NCBI GenBank assembly: GCA_964393035.1
Contig: CAYMRX010000001.1
Location: forward strand, 1 to 64,000
Reading direction: 5' to 3'
Length of the DNA: 64,000 nucleotides
Source of the DNA: Tabrizicola_A sp964393035
GTDB taxonomy: Bacteria; Pseudomonadota; Alphaproteobacteria; Rhodobacterales; Rhodobacteraceae
In this document: piece by piece, positions 33,634-42,593 of the stretch
Numbering within the stretch: position 1 is the stretch's first letter
How the letters are laid out: each line of letters begins with the position of its first letter
Position numbers and translations under genes: made by a program
The notes under the pieces: generated by a model
Told to the model about the DNA's origin: nothing
Database searches by the model: none
Seen by the model: the letters and a program-made list of their open reading frames with translations, nothing else

Positions 33634-34938
33634 TTACCGCCCAATCCCCGTGTAAACCTCGAATCCGGCCTCCTTCGCCTCCTCCGCGGAATAGACATTC
33701 CGCAGGTCGGCCATGCGGGGGACTTCCATTTTCTTGGCCATCTTCGCCAGATCCAGCGCCCGGAATTCGTTCCATTCGGTCAGCATCACCACCAGATGCG
33801 CCCCTTGTGCGGCCTGATAGGGGGTATCCATCCATTTGACACCGGGAAGCAAAGCCTCGCCCTCATGACGGCCCTGCGGGTCCACGACCTTGACCCGCGC
33901 CCCTGCCCCCACAAGCGCAGGCACGATGGTCAGCGAGGGCGCCTCGCGCATGTCATCGGTATTGGGTTTGAAGGTCACACCCAGGACGGCAATCGTCTTG
34001 CCATTCAGCACCCCGTCACACAGGTCTTCAATCTTGTCGATCATCCGGCGCTTGATTTCCTCGTTCACCTTGATGACGGTTTCGGTGATCTGCATCGGCA
34101 CGGCATGTTCTTGCCCGATACGCGCCAAGGCCTTGGTATCTTTTGGAAAACATGACCCGCCATAGCCGGGGCCAGCATGCAGGAACTTGTTGCCGATGCG
34201 GCCATCCATCCCCATGCCCTTGGACACATCCTTCACATCCGCGCCCACGCGTTCGCACAGGGCGGCGATTTCGTTGATGAAGGTGATCTTGGTGGCCAGA
34301 AAGGCATTGGCGGCGTATTTGATCATCTCGGCACTTTCGAGGCCCGTATAGACGATCGGGAAATCGCGCAAAAACAGCGGCCGATAGATGTCACCCATCA
34401 CTTTGCGGGCGCGTTTCGTCTCCACCCCCACAACCACACGGTCGGGCCGCATGAAATCGTCGATCGCGGCCCCTTCGCGCAGGAATTCCGGATTGGAGGC
34501 CACATCGAACGCCGCCGCCGGATTGGCCTCGCGCACGGCCTCGGCCACCTTGCGATTGGTGCCGACAGGAACCGTGGATTTGGTGACGATCACCGCATAG
34601 CCCGTCAGCGCGCGGCCAATCTCGGCCGCCGCCGCCATCACATAGGTCAGATCGGCATGGCCATCGCCGCGCCGGGTGGGCGTGCCGACCGCGATGAAGA
34701 CCGCATCCGCCCCGGCCACCGCCTCTGCCAGATCCAGCGTGAATGACAGCCGGCCAGCGGCGACGTTCTTGGCCATCAGATCTTCCAGACCCGGTTCAAA
34801 GATCGGCACCTGGCCTGCGCGCAGCCGTTCGATCTTGCCGGGGTCCTTGTCGACGCAGATCACCTCATGCCCGAAATCGGAAAAACACACCCCGGACACC
34901 AGGCCAACATAGCCCGTCCCAATCATCGCAATCTTCAT
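33634..34938 (-). CDS. ugd: UDP-glucose 6-dehydrogenase
   Basis: NAD-dependent enzyme of 434 residues that makes UDP-glucuronate for acidic polysaccharides. MKIAMIGTGYVGLVSGVCF is the NAD-binding start; the catalytic Cys is in GYGGSCFPKDTKAL; the C-terminal domain has GVTFKPNTDDMREAPSL. ATG 34938 follows GAGGA and fits the family; the frame extends to 35007 without support. It stands alone on its strand here, 13 kb from galE and 7 kb from manC. Confidence 0.96.
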   Translation of the reverse strand: MKIAMIGTGYVGLVSGVCFSDFGHEVICVDKDPGKIERLRAGQVPIFEPGLEDLMAKNVAAGRLSFTLDLAEAVAGADAVFIAVGTPTRRGDGHADLTYVMAAAAEIGRALTGYAVIVTKSTVPVGTNRKVAEAVREANPAAAFDVASNPEFLREGAAIDDFMRPDRVVVGVETKRARKVMGDIYRPLFLRDFPIVYTGLESAEMIKYAANAFLATKITFINEIAALCERVGADVKDVSKGMGMDGRIGNKFLHAGPGYGGSCFPKDTKALARIGQEHAVPMQITETVIKVNEEIKRRMIDKIEDLCDGVLNGKTIAVLGVTFKPNTDDMREAPSLTIVPALVGAGARVKVVDPQGRHEGEALLPGVKWMDTPYQAAQGAHLVVMLTEWNEFRALDLAKMAKKMEVPRMADLRNVYSAEEAKEAGFEVYTGIGR

Positions 34939-35071
34939 CTGCCTGTCCTCAAGACCCGCCCGGGGTTTGTTTTTCCACTGTGTAGGCAGGCCTTCAAAAC
35001 AAGTCAAATCCGGGCAGGAAACCGGCCCGCCCGGAGCAAAGGTTGTTGCCGAAACGCCTTAGGTGCCAAAG

Positions 35072-36391
35072 CTAGGCCATGCGCAACCAGATTGCGGTTG
35101 CCGCCGCGGCATTGATTTCGGAACTGACAAAATTCCATGTGGCGGGGGCGGCGTTGGCAAAGGCCACGGTGCGGCGCAGGGTCTTGCGGGCGGTGGTGAC
35201 CATGGTCATGCCGCCGTTGATATCCGGCGTGGCCTGCAACGCCCAAGCCGACAGCGCCGCCGTCGAGGAGTGGCGCACCCCCAGCCAATAGGTGCGCCCC
35301 CGATACAGCGTCAGGCTGGCCGTCAGCACCTTGTTGCCCACCGTGGCCAGATCGGCCGTCCCGGTTTCCAAAAGCAGGCTGCCGGGCTGGCCGTTCGGCA
35401 GCGCCTCATAGACCACCAGTTTGCACTGGGCCGCCGCAACCGCCGTCGTGCAATTGACACCAAGCGCATCGGCGACAAGATCGGCGCTGCTGACAAAGGG
35501 GAACAGGTCCATCCGGCCCGCCGCCCCGGTCAGCGTCGTAGTGGCCCCGCCGCTGGCCATCGTCGTTATCAGATATTCCCCCGCAGGGGGGACCAGACAG
35601 GGCAAATCGGCCTGCTGGTCGATCACCCGGCTTTGCCCGGAAACACGGGCAAAAATCTGGTCACGGGTGCTGTCATGCCAAATCAGCCCATCGCCCGGGG
35701 CTGTCGGTGGCGCGACCTGCCCGGTCAGCAAAAGCGGCTTTTTCACCTCGACCTCCGCCGTTGCGGCGGTGACCTTCAGCGCGGTGTTGAAACTGGCGCC
35801 CGTGGCAGAGACATTGATTGCAAAGTCATTGTTCGTCACCAGCCCCATCTCGGCATGTCCCGCAAAGGCGTTCTGAAACAGGAGGCTGGCGGTCTGCGCC
35901 GTGGCGGCCTTGTTGATCTTCAACTGATGGCCCGCCCCGGCATGGTTGAACAGCGATGCTGGCGAGGCCACCGCCAGACGGTTGCTTGCGTCCGACGAGG
36001 TTGCAATGCCGATCTGGTCCACGGCCAGCACATCCGGCACCGCACCCCCGCCGCCCATCGCAACCCAAGCGGTGCCGTCATAGGCGACCTCCAAATTCTC
36101 CGAGACGACCCACGCCCGCCACCCGGCCAGCGGCGCAAAAAACTGCCAAGCGCCGTCCAGCCACAGCGCCACCTTCCCCGCCTGCCCCGCCCAAGCCGCA
36201 ATCGGCGCGGCCGCCACGATATGGCGCTGCCCTTCCACCGGGGCCGCCGGGGGCGTCGTCCGGGTTCGGTCGGCGACCGACAATTGCACCAGAAGATCAA
36301 GCTGCATCAGCGCCTCATTATGGGTGACATGCTTTTGCGCCTGCGAGGCCTGCATCAGGGGCAAGGACAGAATGGGGGACAGATCGGGCAT
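35072..36391 (-). CDS. DUF2793 domain-containing protein (phage/GTA spike-like)
   Basis: Protein of 439 residues. The first 110 residues are a DUF2793 domain (LPLMQASQAQKHVTHNEALM near the start, then RHIVAAAPIAAWAGQAGKVALWLDGAWQFFAPLAGW). The middle is beta-rich and low in charge, the end a jelly-roll-like domain. Family members occur in phage tail or spike genes and widely in Rhodobacteraceae; as I recall, gene-transfer-agent head-spike proteins are related, which I cannot check here. No other virion gene is near. GGAGGT lies before ATG 36391. The neighbouring ugd makes a capsule precursor, a possible receptor link. Confidence 0.8.
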   Translation of the reverse strand: MPDLSPILSLPLMQASQAQKHVTHNEALMQLDLLVQLSVADRTRTTPPAAPVEGQRHIVAAAPIAAWAGQAGKVALWLDGAWQFFAPLAGWRAWVVSENLEVAYDGTAWVAMGGGGAVPDVLAVDQIGIATSSDASNRLAVASPASLFNHAGAGHQLKINKAATAQTASLLFQNAFAGHAEMGLVTNNDFAINVSATGASFNTALKVTAATAEVEVKKPLLLTGQVAPPTAPGDGLIWHDSTRDQIFARVSGQSRVIDQQADLPCLVPPAGEYLITTMASGGATTTLTGAAGRMDLFPFVSSADLVADALGVNCTTAVAAAQCKLVVYEALPNGQPGSLLLETGTADLATVGNKVLTASLTLYRGRTYWLGVRHSSTAALSAWALQATPDINGGMTMVTTARKTLRRTVAFANAAPATWNFVSSEINAAAATAIWLRMA

Positions 36392-36493
36392 GGGGAAACC
36401 TCCGCGGGGAACCGTTATCGCCCGCAAGGCTAGGAAGGCAGGCTTAACGCGCGCTTCCAAAGCGCACGCAGCGCGCAAATCCGGCGCAACGCC

Positions 36494-37381
36494 CTACGCG
36501 TCGGATTGCGGGGGTGGGGGCGTCCGCTCGGCAAAGGTGACCCAGGAAATCGCGCTGATAATCAACCCGCCCCCCAGCAGCACCCAAAAATCGACAGGCT
36601 CGGCAAAAATCAGGCTGCCGGCCAAGGCGGCCCAGACAAGGTTCAGGAAGGTCACCGGCTGCGTGACCGTCATCGGTGCCACGCGAAAGGCCCGTGTCAT
36701 CATGTAATGCCCTGCGGTGGCCAGAAAGGCGACCACGGCAAGCCCGGCAACATGCAACGGCGCAACCGGCACCCAGACCCACAGCGCCAGCGGCAAAAGG
36801 CCGATGGTGACCATCAAGGACAACAGCGCCACCACGGTCGAGGCAGGCACCAGCGCCGACAGGCGTTTGGCGAAAAGATAGCTGCCCGCAAAGGAAATCG
36901 CCGCGCAGATCTGCGACAGATGGCCCGCTGTCACCGCTTGCGCGCCGGGCCTCAGCACGATCAGCGTGCCGCAAAGCGCCAAGGCAACCGCGATCATCCG
37001 GCGCAAGGTCAGGGTTTCGCCCAAAAGCACCGCGCCAGCGATCAACAGGATCACCGGATTCAGATAGCCAATGGCGGTAACCTGCGCCATCGGGATGCGG
37101 GCCATGGCGTAAAACCAGAACAGCACCGCCGCCACATGCACCGCCCCGCGCCAAAGGCTGAGGCCGAGTGCACCTTTTGGCAAGCCCTTGCGCCACAGGG
37201 CCGGCAGGACCGGCAACAGGAACACCACGCCAAAGGCAAAGCGGATAAAGGCGGATTGCGCCGCAGGAATATCCGTGCCCAAGCCCCGCACGATGCTGTT
37301 GACCCCAACGAAGGAAAGCCCCGAGCCCAGCATCCAGGCCACGCCTTCCAACGGGTTTTGCTTTGGTATCATGCCAGTCAT
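36494..37381 (-). CDS. DMT/EamA family transporter
   Basis: Membrane protein of 295 residues with ten hydrophobic segments in two EamA halves (first WMLGSGLSFVGVNSIVRGL, second ISFAGSYLFAKRLSALVP). Such proteins export amino acids or other small metabolites, or act in the RhaT/S-adenosylmethionine groups; substrate is unknown. The first ATG (37381) and one three codons later are both possible, neither with a strong site. It lies 19 bases after the amino-acid exporter gene on the same strand. Confidence 0.87.
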   Translation of the reverse strand: MTGMIPKQNPLEGVAWMLGSGLSFVGVNSIVRGLGTDIPAAQSAFIRFAFGVVFLLPVLPALWRKGLPKGALGLSLWRGAVHVAAVLFWFYAMARIPMAQVTAIGYLNPVILLIAGAVLLGETLTLRRMIAVALALCGTLIVLRPGAQAVTAGHLSQICAAISFAGSYLFAKRLSALVPASTVVALLSLMVTIGLLPLALWVWVPVAPLHVAGLAVVAFLATAGHYMMTRAFRVAPMTVTQPVTFLNLVWAALAGSLIFAEPVDFWVLLGGGLIISAISWVTFAERTPPPPQSDA

Positions 37382-37400
37382 GCGGCAGGCCTAAGCCCTT

Positions 37401-38006
37401 TCAACCCCCAAAGGCAAGCCCTGCGGCGATGGCCCACATCGTCAGGCCGACGATGATTTCCAAGACCACCCATGCTTGCGGGCGGGCAAACAGGGGGGCC
37501 AAGACCCGCGCCCCAAAGCCAAGAGCGGTAAAGAACGTCAGGCTACCCGTGGCCGCGCCGATGCCAAAGGCCAGTTCGCGCGGGGCATATTGCGCCGAGA
37601 TCGACCCGATCAGCGCCACCGTGTCCAGATAGACATGCGGGTTGGCCCAAGTCAGGATCAGACAGGTCGCCAGCACCTGCCCCAACTGCGCGCCCTGCCC
37701 CTCGGCCGGGGCCAGCGCCTCGCCGCCGTTCAGCGCCGCCTTGAACCGCAACGCCCCATAGGCCAGCAAGAAGGCGACGCCCCCCCAACGCATCGCCGCG
37801 CCAAGCCAAGGCAGCGCTTCTGATGCCGCGCCAAAGCCCGCCACCCCTGCCGCGATCAGCACCGCATCCGACAGCGCACAAACCGCAACCACCGCCGCCA
37901 CATGCTCGCGCCGGATGCCCTGCCGCAGGACAAAGGCGTTTTGCGCCCCGATGGCAAGGATCAGGCTGGTCGACACCAGCCAACCCTGAAAGGCCACTTC
38001 AAGCAT
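37401..38006 (-). CDS. LysE/ArgO family amino-acid exporter
   Basis: Membrane protein of 201 residues with six hydrophobic segments. It starts FQGWLVSTSLILAIGAQNAFVLRQG, the signature of the ArgO/LysE branch that exports arginine or lysine, and has LILTWANPHVYLDTVALIGS in the middle. The start ATG (38006, after GGGAG) lies within the 3' end of the ACT gene, overlapping by eight bases. A divergent ArgP-type regulator supports basic amino acids as substrate, as in E. coli argP-argO. Confidence 0.9.
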   Translation of the reverse strand: MLEVAFQGWLVSTSLILAIGAQNAFVLRQGIRREHVAAVVAVCALSDAVLIAAGVAGFGAASEALPWLGAAMRWGGVAFLLAYGALRFKAALNGGEALAPAEGQGAQLGQVLATCLILTWANPHVYLDTVALIGSISAQYAPRELAFGIGAATGSLTFFTALGFGARVLAPLFARPQAWVVLEIIVGLTMWAIAAGLAFGG

Positions 38007-38382
38007 GGGAAAGCTCCCGCAAGGCAGCCATGGCATCGTGGCGCCGCTCCCAAGGCAGGAAGATGTGGTCATGGTAGACCCCCGCCACCACATTGGCGCT
38101 GATGCCCCTATCGGCCAATGCGCGGGCAAAGGCCGCCGTCAGCCCGACCGCCGCCAGATCGGAATGCACCATCAGGGAAATCCGGGCAAAATCCGAACCT
38201 GTGTCCACACCCCCCGCCTGCAAATCCGCCTGCCGGGCGATAACGGTCAGGCCCTCCTCCTCCGCCACGGTCGCAAAGGCCCCCGAAATCGGCAGGGTCG
38301 TGACGGCAAATCCATAAGGATCAGCGTGCAAAACCGGCTCCATCGTCGCCAATAGTCGGGAAAGATCAGTGATTGCTGTCAT
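37999..38382 (-). CDS. ACT domain-containing protein
   Basis: Small cytoplasmic protein of 127 residues made of two ACT-like halves (FAVTTLPISGAFATVAEEEGLTVI and RISLMVHSDLAAVGLTAAFARALADRGIS). ACT domains bind amino acids. Standing first in an operon with an amino-acid exporter and opposite ArgP, it may sense lysine or arginine and tune the exporter or another enzyme; this is inference. The ATG at 38382 follows ACGTAC without a strong ribosome-binding site. Confidence 0.85.
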   Translation of the reverse strand: MTAITDLSRLLATMEPVLHADPYGFAVTTLPISGAFATVAEEEGLTVIARQADLQAGGVDTGSDFARISLMVHSDLAAVGLTAAFARALADRGISANVVAGVYHDHIFLPWERRHDAMAALRELSHA

Positions 38383-38450
38383 GCGTACCTCCGTTGCCCC
38401 TTGGCTAACAGAGCGATGAAGATTAACAAAGTTACAAAATCTGCGATTGG

Positions 38451-38465
38451 ATTAGAAAAACTAAT
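38451..38465. promoter_or_regulatory. Candidate LysR-type operator between the exporter operon and argP
   Basis: ATTAG-AAAAA-CTAAT, a perfect inverted repeat with the T-N11-A pattern of LysR-type regulators, in an AT-rich divergent promoter region (38383-38463). It overlaps the argP start codon, so it would fit autorepression. Confidence 0.5.
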
Positions 38466-39357
38466 GTTAGACCTCGCCCAGCTTGCCGCCCTTGCCGCCG
38501 TCCACCGCCGCGGATCTTTTGACCTTGCGGCAGCGGAATTGCATGTCACGCCTTCAGCCATTTCACAGCGCATCAAGGCCTTGGAGGATCAGGCGGGCAC
38601 GCTTTTGATCCGCCGCGCCAGCCCCTGCACGGCGACCCCCGCAGGGCTTCGGATGATCCGCCACCATGACGAGGTGGTGCTTTTGGAACGCACGCTGGCC
38701 AGCGACCTGCCGCAATTGTCGCCGCGCGCCGCCACGCTGCGGATTGCCGTCAATGCCGACAGTCTGGCCACTTGGGTCATTCCGGCCTTGGCCGAGGTGG
38801 AAGGCTTCCTCTTTGATCTGGTGATCGACGATCAGGACGTCAGTCAGGATTGGCTGAAACGCGGCGAGGTGCAGGCCGCCATCACCGCGCATCCGCGCCC
38901 GCCACAGGGCTGTGACGGGTTTGCCCTTGGCGCGTTGCGGTATCGCGCCACGGCCTCGCCGACCTATCTGGCGCGCTGGATGCCGGATGGCGCAACCGCC
39001 GCAGCCTTGGCCCAAGCCCCAGCACTGACCTTCTCGGATAAGGACAAACTGCAAGAACTTTGGGTGGCGCAGCATCTGCAAGACGGGGCCAAGCGCGCCG
39101 CCTGCCCGACGCATCGCATCGCCGCGTCGCAAGGGTTCGTGGATGCCTGTCTGCATGGTTTGGGATGGGGGATGAATCCTGAAAACCTGATCGCCGACCA
39201 TCTTGCTACGGGGCGCCTTGTGGACCTTTCCCCGAATGCCCCGCTGGATGTGGCACTTTACTGGCAATTTGCCCGGCTGACGGCCCCGGCCACCGCCGCT
39301 CTGACCCGCGCGATGCGCGCCCATGCGGCGCGGGCGCTGGTGCCACCTTTGGCCTGA
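38464..39357 (+). CDS. argP: LysR family transcriptional regulator, ArgP type
   Basis: DNA-binding regulator of 297 residues. The winged helix covers the first 60 residues (AALAAVHRRGSFDLAAAELHVTPSAISQRI), followed by a periplasmic-binding-like effector domain. The sequence around residue 100 (NADSLATWVIPAL) and the late HGLGWGMNPE match ArgP/IciA proteins, which bind lysine or arginine and activate the exporter gene. It is divergent from the ACT/LysE operon. The longer frame would need a TTG at 38401; ATG 38464 begins the HTH as in relatives. Confidence 0.9.
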   Translation: MLDLAQLAALAAVHRRGSFDLAAAELHVTPSAISQRIKALEDQAGTLLIRRASPCTATPAGLRMIRHHDEVVLLERTLASDLPQLSPRAATLRIAVNADSLATWVIPALAEVEGFLFDLVIDDQDVSQDWLKRGEVQAAITAHPRPPQGCDGFALGALRYRATASPTYLARWMPDGATAAALAQAPALTFSDKDKLQELWVAQHLQDGAKRAACPTHRIAASQGFVDACLHGLGWGMNPENLIADHLATGRLVDLSPNAPLDVALYWQFARLTAPATAALTRAMRAHAARALVPPLA

Positions 39358-39373
39358 TCGCCGCCGGCGCAAT

Positions 39374-39405
39374 GCAAAAGGCCCCGGACATGCCGGGACC
39401 TTTGC
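39374..39405 (-). terminator. Terminator between argP and glyA
   Basis: A near-symmetrical hairpin (GCAAA..GG.CCCGG / CCGGG.CC.TTTGC) lies between the convergent ends of argP and glyA, with A-rich and T-rich flanks as part of the stem. It may serve both genes. Confidence 0.65.
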
Positions 39406-39421
39406 TTCATTTCGGTCCGAC

Positions 39422-40708
39422 TTAGAGCGTCGGATAGATCGGGAACTTTTCGCACAGCGCCTCGACCTTGGCTTTCACCGCGGCCTCAACCTCGCCATTG
39501 CCTTCTTCGCCGTTCTTGGCCAGACCATCGACCACTTCCACGATCCAGTCGGCGATCAGGCGGAACTCGGCCTCACCAAAGCCGCGGGTGGTGCCCGCCG
39601 GAGTGCCAAGACGGACGCCCGAGGTGACAGTCGGCTTTTCCGGGTCAAACGGGATGCCATTCTTGTTGCAGGTGATGTAGGCACGGCCCAGCGCCTTTTC
39701 GGTCGCATTGCCCTTCACGCCTTTCGGGCGCAGGTCCACCAGCATCAGGTGGCTGTCGGTGCCACCGGTCACGATGTCCAGACCACCCTTCATCAACTGA
39801 TCGGCCAGCGCCTTGGCGTTGGCGACGACCTGCTTTTGATAGTCCACGAAATCGGGGCGCAGCGCCTCGCCGAAAGCCACGGCTTTGGCGGCGATCACAT
39901 GCATCAAGGGGCCGCCCTGAATGCCGGGGAAAATGGCCGAGTTGATCTTCTTGGCGATCGCCTCGTCATTGGTCAGGATCATGCCGCCCCGCGGACCGCG
40001 CAGGGTTTTGTGGGTGGTGGTGGTGGCCACATGGGCGTGCGGGAAGGGCGAAGGATAGAGGCCCGCCGCGACCAGACCGGCAAAATGCGCCATGTCAACC
40101 AGAAGGTAGGCGCCCACTTTGTCGGCAATCTCGCGCATCTTGGCAAAGTCGATGACGCGCGGAATGGCCGAGCCACCGGCGATGATGAGTTTCGGCTTAT
40201 GCTCGTCGGCCAAGGCTTCCAACTGGTCATAGTCCAAGAGGCTGTCTTGCTTGCGCACACCATATTGCACAGCCTTGAACCACTTGCCCGACTGGTTCGG
40301 CGCCGCGCCATGGGTCAGGTGACCGCCAGCGTCCAGCGACATGCCCAGAATGGTGTCGCCGGGCTGGATCAGCGCCTGAAACACGCCTTGGTTGGCCTGC
40401 GAGCCCGAGTTCGGCTGCACGTTGGCGAAAGCGCAATCGAACAGTTTGCACGCCCGCTCCATCGCCAGATTTTCAGCAATGTCAACGAATTGGCAGCCGC
40501 CATAGTAACGCTTGCCGGCATAGCCTTCGGCGTATTTGTTGGTCATGACCGAGCCTTGGGCTTCCATCACCGCCCGGCTGACGATGTTTTCCGACGCGAT
40601 CAGTTCGATCTCGTGGCGCTGACGGCCAAGCTCTTTGGTGACCGCGCCGAAGATCTCGGGGTCGCGGGCGGAAAGGCTATCGGTGAAAAAGCCGGTGGTG
40701 ACGGGCAT
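39422..40708 (-). CDS. glyA: Serine hydroxymethyltransferase
   Basis: PLP enzyme of 428 residues converting serine and tetrahydrofolate to glycine and methylene-tetrahydrofolate. ELIASENIVSRAV near residue 38, YGGCQFVD, and the PLP-lysine motif TTTTHKTLRGPRGG near 240 are all present. A GAGGAG-like element precedes ATG 40708. Its 5' region carries a long inverted repeat. Confidence 0.97.
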   Translation of the reverse strand: MPVTTGFFTDSLSARDPEIFGAVTKELGRQRHEIELIASENIVSRAVMEAQGSVMTNKYAEGYAGKRYYGGCQFVDIAENLAMERACKLFDCAFANVQPNSGSQANQGVFQALIQPGDTILGMSLDAGGHLTHGAAPNQSGKWFKAVQYGVRKQDSLLDYDQLEALADEHKPKLIIAGGSAIPRVIDFAKMREIADKVGAYLLVDMAHFAGLVAAGLYPSPFPHAHVATTTTHKTLRGPRGGMILTNDEAIAKKINSAIFPGIQGGPLMHVIAAKAVAFGEALRPDFVDYQKQVVANAKALADQLMKGGLDIVTGGTDSHLMLVDLRPKGVKGNATEKALGRAYITCNKNGIPFDPEKPTVTSGVRLGTPAGTTRGFGEAEFRLIADWIVEVVDGLAKNGEEGNGEVEAAVKAKVEALCEKFPIYPTL

Positions 40709-40826
40709 GGCGCGCTCCTCATTGGATTGGGTTGCGGCTATCTAGGACAAGAAAGAACGGCAAGGAAGGTAAGAAAACGACAGGTTCCGGCACGATGGCG
40801 AAAAAAGTTTCCGATAGGAAACCCAG

Positions 40827-40873
40827 CGCGCCCATGGCAATCTGCGGTTTCCGGGCCGCGACGCATGGGCGCG
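40827..40873 (-). promoter_or_regulatory. Inverted repeat in the glyA/NAD-kinase intergenic region
   Basis: Perfect 10-base arms CGCGCCCATG (40827-40836) and CATGGGCGCG (40864-40873) with a 27-base loop, in the 224 bases between glyA and the NAD kinase gene. It could be a leader hairpin of glyA. I do not recognise a known riboswitch in it. Confidence 0.35.
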
Positions 40874-40932
40874 ATGGGGGTTGAGTTTCCCAAATCCAGC
40901 GGCGAAGCTTGGCCAAGCACAAGGAAGACCCC

Positions 40933-41697
40933 GTGGCCTTTACCCATATCGCCTTTCTGGCCAGCCCCGCCCCTGCCGCACAGCAGGCGCTGGGGGCGCT
41001 GACGGCCCTGCACGGCCAATGCCCGCCCTATGCGGCCGATGTGATCGTGGCCTTGGGCGGCGATGGGTTCATGCTTCAAACCCTGCACGAAACCCAAGGG
41101 CTTGGCCTGCCGGTTTACGGCATGAACTGCGGCACGGTCGGCTTCTTGATGAACGAATACAGCGAGGGCGCGCTGGCCGAACGGCTGTCAGACGCCGAAG
41201 AAGCCGTCATCAACCCGCTGGCCATGCGCGCGGTGTCGGCCTCGGGCGAAATCACCCATGCACTGGCCATCAACGAAGTGTCGCTTTTGCGGGCCGGGCC
41301 GCAGGCGGCCAAGCTGCGCATTTCGGTCGATGGCAAGGAACGCATGGCGGAACTGGTCTGCGACGGCGCGCTTCTGGCCACGCCGGCGGGTTCCACCGCC
41401 TATAACTATTCCGCCCATGGCCCGATTCTGCCGATTGGCTCGGATGTGCTGGCGCTTACGGCCATGTCGGCCTTTCGCCCCCGGCGCTGGCGCGGGGCTT
41501 TGCTGCCGAAATCTGCCGTCGTGCGTTTTGATGTGCTGGAACCCGAAAAGCGCCCCGTGCGCGCCGATGCCGACAGCCGCCCGGTGCCGGATGTGATCTC
41601 GGTTGAAATCCGGTCAGAACCGGGTGTGCGGCATCGCATCCTGTTCGACCCCGGCCACGGGCTGGAAGAACGACTGATCGTCGAGCAATTCGCCTGA
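40933..41697 (+). CDS. nadK: NAD kinase
   Basis: Enzyme of 254 residues that phosphorylates NAD to NADP. The catalytic GGDGFMLQTL is near residue 42, NCGTVGFLMNEYSEG follows, and TPAGSTAYNYSAHGPILP near 155 is the conserved nucleotide-binding stretch. I choose GTG 40933, five bases after AAGGAAG, which gives the usual length; the longer frame would begin at TTG 40909. It is the first gene rightwards from the glyA divergent region. Confidence 0.95.
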   Translation: MAFTHIAFLASPAPAAQQALGALTALHGQCPPYAADVIVALGGDGFMLQTLHETQGLGLPVYGMNCGTVGFLMNEYSEGALAERLSDAEEAVINPLAMRAVSASGEITHALAINEVSLLRAGPQAAKLRISVDGKERMAELVCDGALLATPAGSTAYNYSAHGPILPIGSDVLALTAMSAFRPRRWRGALLPKSAVVRFDVLEPEKRPVRADADSRPVPDVISVEIRSEPGVRHRILFDPGHGLEERLIVEQFA

Positions 41698-41702
41698 CGC
41701 CC

Positions 41703-41879
41703 TCAGGCAATCTGTCGGGCCACCCACCAACTGACCGGCAGCGCCAAAACGGCACCACAGGCCGCGGCAATCAGGATCGGTTGCAACGTGCCATGGCCGG
41801 TGGCCAGCGCCACCACCACAGCAGACCCTGCCAAGGCGGTGCCGATCATCGAATACAGGATCATCATCAGACGGGTCAT
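41703..41879 (-). CDS. Small two-helix membrane protein
   Basis: A 58-residue protein with two hydrophobic segments (MMILYSMIGTALAGSAVVVAL and PILIAAACGAVLALPVSWWV) joined by a short loop. GGAGGG lies before the ATG, and the frame fills the gap between the convergent NAD kinase gene (stop five bases away) and cytochrome b561. In related genomes I recall similar small proteins carrying the misleading label CTP synthetase; nothing here supports that. Function unknown. Confidence 0.75.
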   Translation of the reverse strand: MTRLMMILYSMIGTALAGSAVVVALATGHGTLQPILIAAACGAVLALPVSWWVARQIA

Positions 41880-41975
41880 TTGGTCCCTCCACGGCCGCGC
41901 GCCCGTCCCCGATAGCCTGCCCCGCCGGTCGGGGCCTTGATCCGCATCAAACAGATGCGATGTCTGGAATGTTTT

Positions 41976-42467
41976 TCAGTCGAGCGGCCGCTTCATGCGC
42001 AGCATCAGCCCGTCTTTCAGCCAGAACTGGTGCCAAAACGCCGCCAGAACATGCACAGCCACCAAGGCCATCAAGGCCGCCTTCATCGTCTCATGCGCCT
42101 CGGCTGCGGCAGAAATGCCGCCGAACCACGCCGCCATGCCCGAAAGCGGCATCGCGATCATCAGGGCATAAAGCGCCAGATGGCCCAGATGCGCCGCCAT
42201 GCGCAGCGGGGCGGCTTCTCCCTCGGGGGCGGGTGGCACGCCCCGGGTCTGGCGCAAGGCCAGCCGCCACAGCGCAAAGACCAACACCAACGCCCCTCCA
42301 GCGATATGGGCAAGCACCAGCCAGTTGAAGGCCGGGGAGCGCCCTTCCTCGATCCCGTCCCACGCCTGCGACATCGGCTCGTGCAGGACAAATTGCAGAA
42401 CGATCACAGCGGCGGCCATCCAATGCAGGCGGATCTGGCGGGCGGAATAACCTTTGGAGCTGGGCAT
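41976..42467 (-). CDS. Cytochrome b561 family protein
   Basis: Membrane protein of 163 residues with four hydrophobic helices and the heme-ligand histidines of the bacterial b561/Ni-hydrogenase-type family: RLHWMAAAVIVLQF (helix 1), NWLVLAHIAGG (helix 2), HLGHLALYALMIAMPLSGM (helix 3) and ALVAVHVLAAFWHQF (helix 4). It probably passes electrons from quinol to a periplasmic acceptor. The frame is open far upstream; ATG 42467 begins the protein at the normal point, with AGGA 12 bases before. Confidence 0.87.
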   Translation of the reverse strand: MPSSKGYSARQIRLHWMAAAVIVLQFVLHEPMSQAWDGIEEGRSPAFNWLVLAHIAGGALVLVFALWRLALRQTRGVPPAPEGEAAPLRMAAHLGHLALYALMIAMPLSGMAAWFGGISAAAEAHETMKAALMALVAVHVLAAFWHQFWLKDGLMLRMKRPLD

Positions 42468-42593
42468 GATATTGCATTTTCCTATGATTTTTGCAGGCCA
42501 GCTTCGCCCCATCACCGCATCTTGGCAAGGGGCTTGCCTTGCCCGCCCCGCTGCCCGACAGTCAGCCCATCGCTTGCAAGAAAGGCCGGGACC

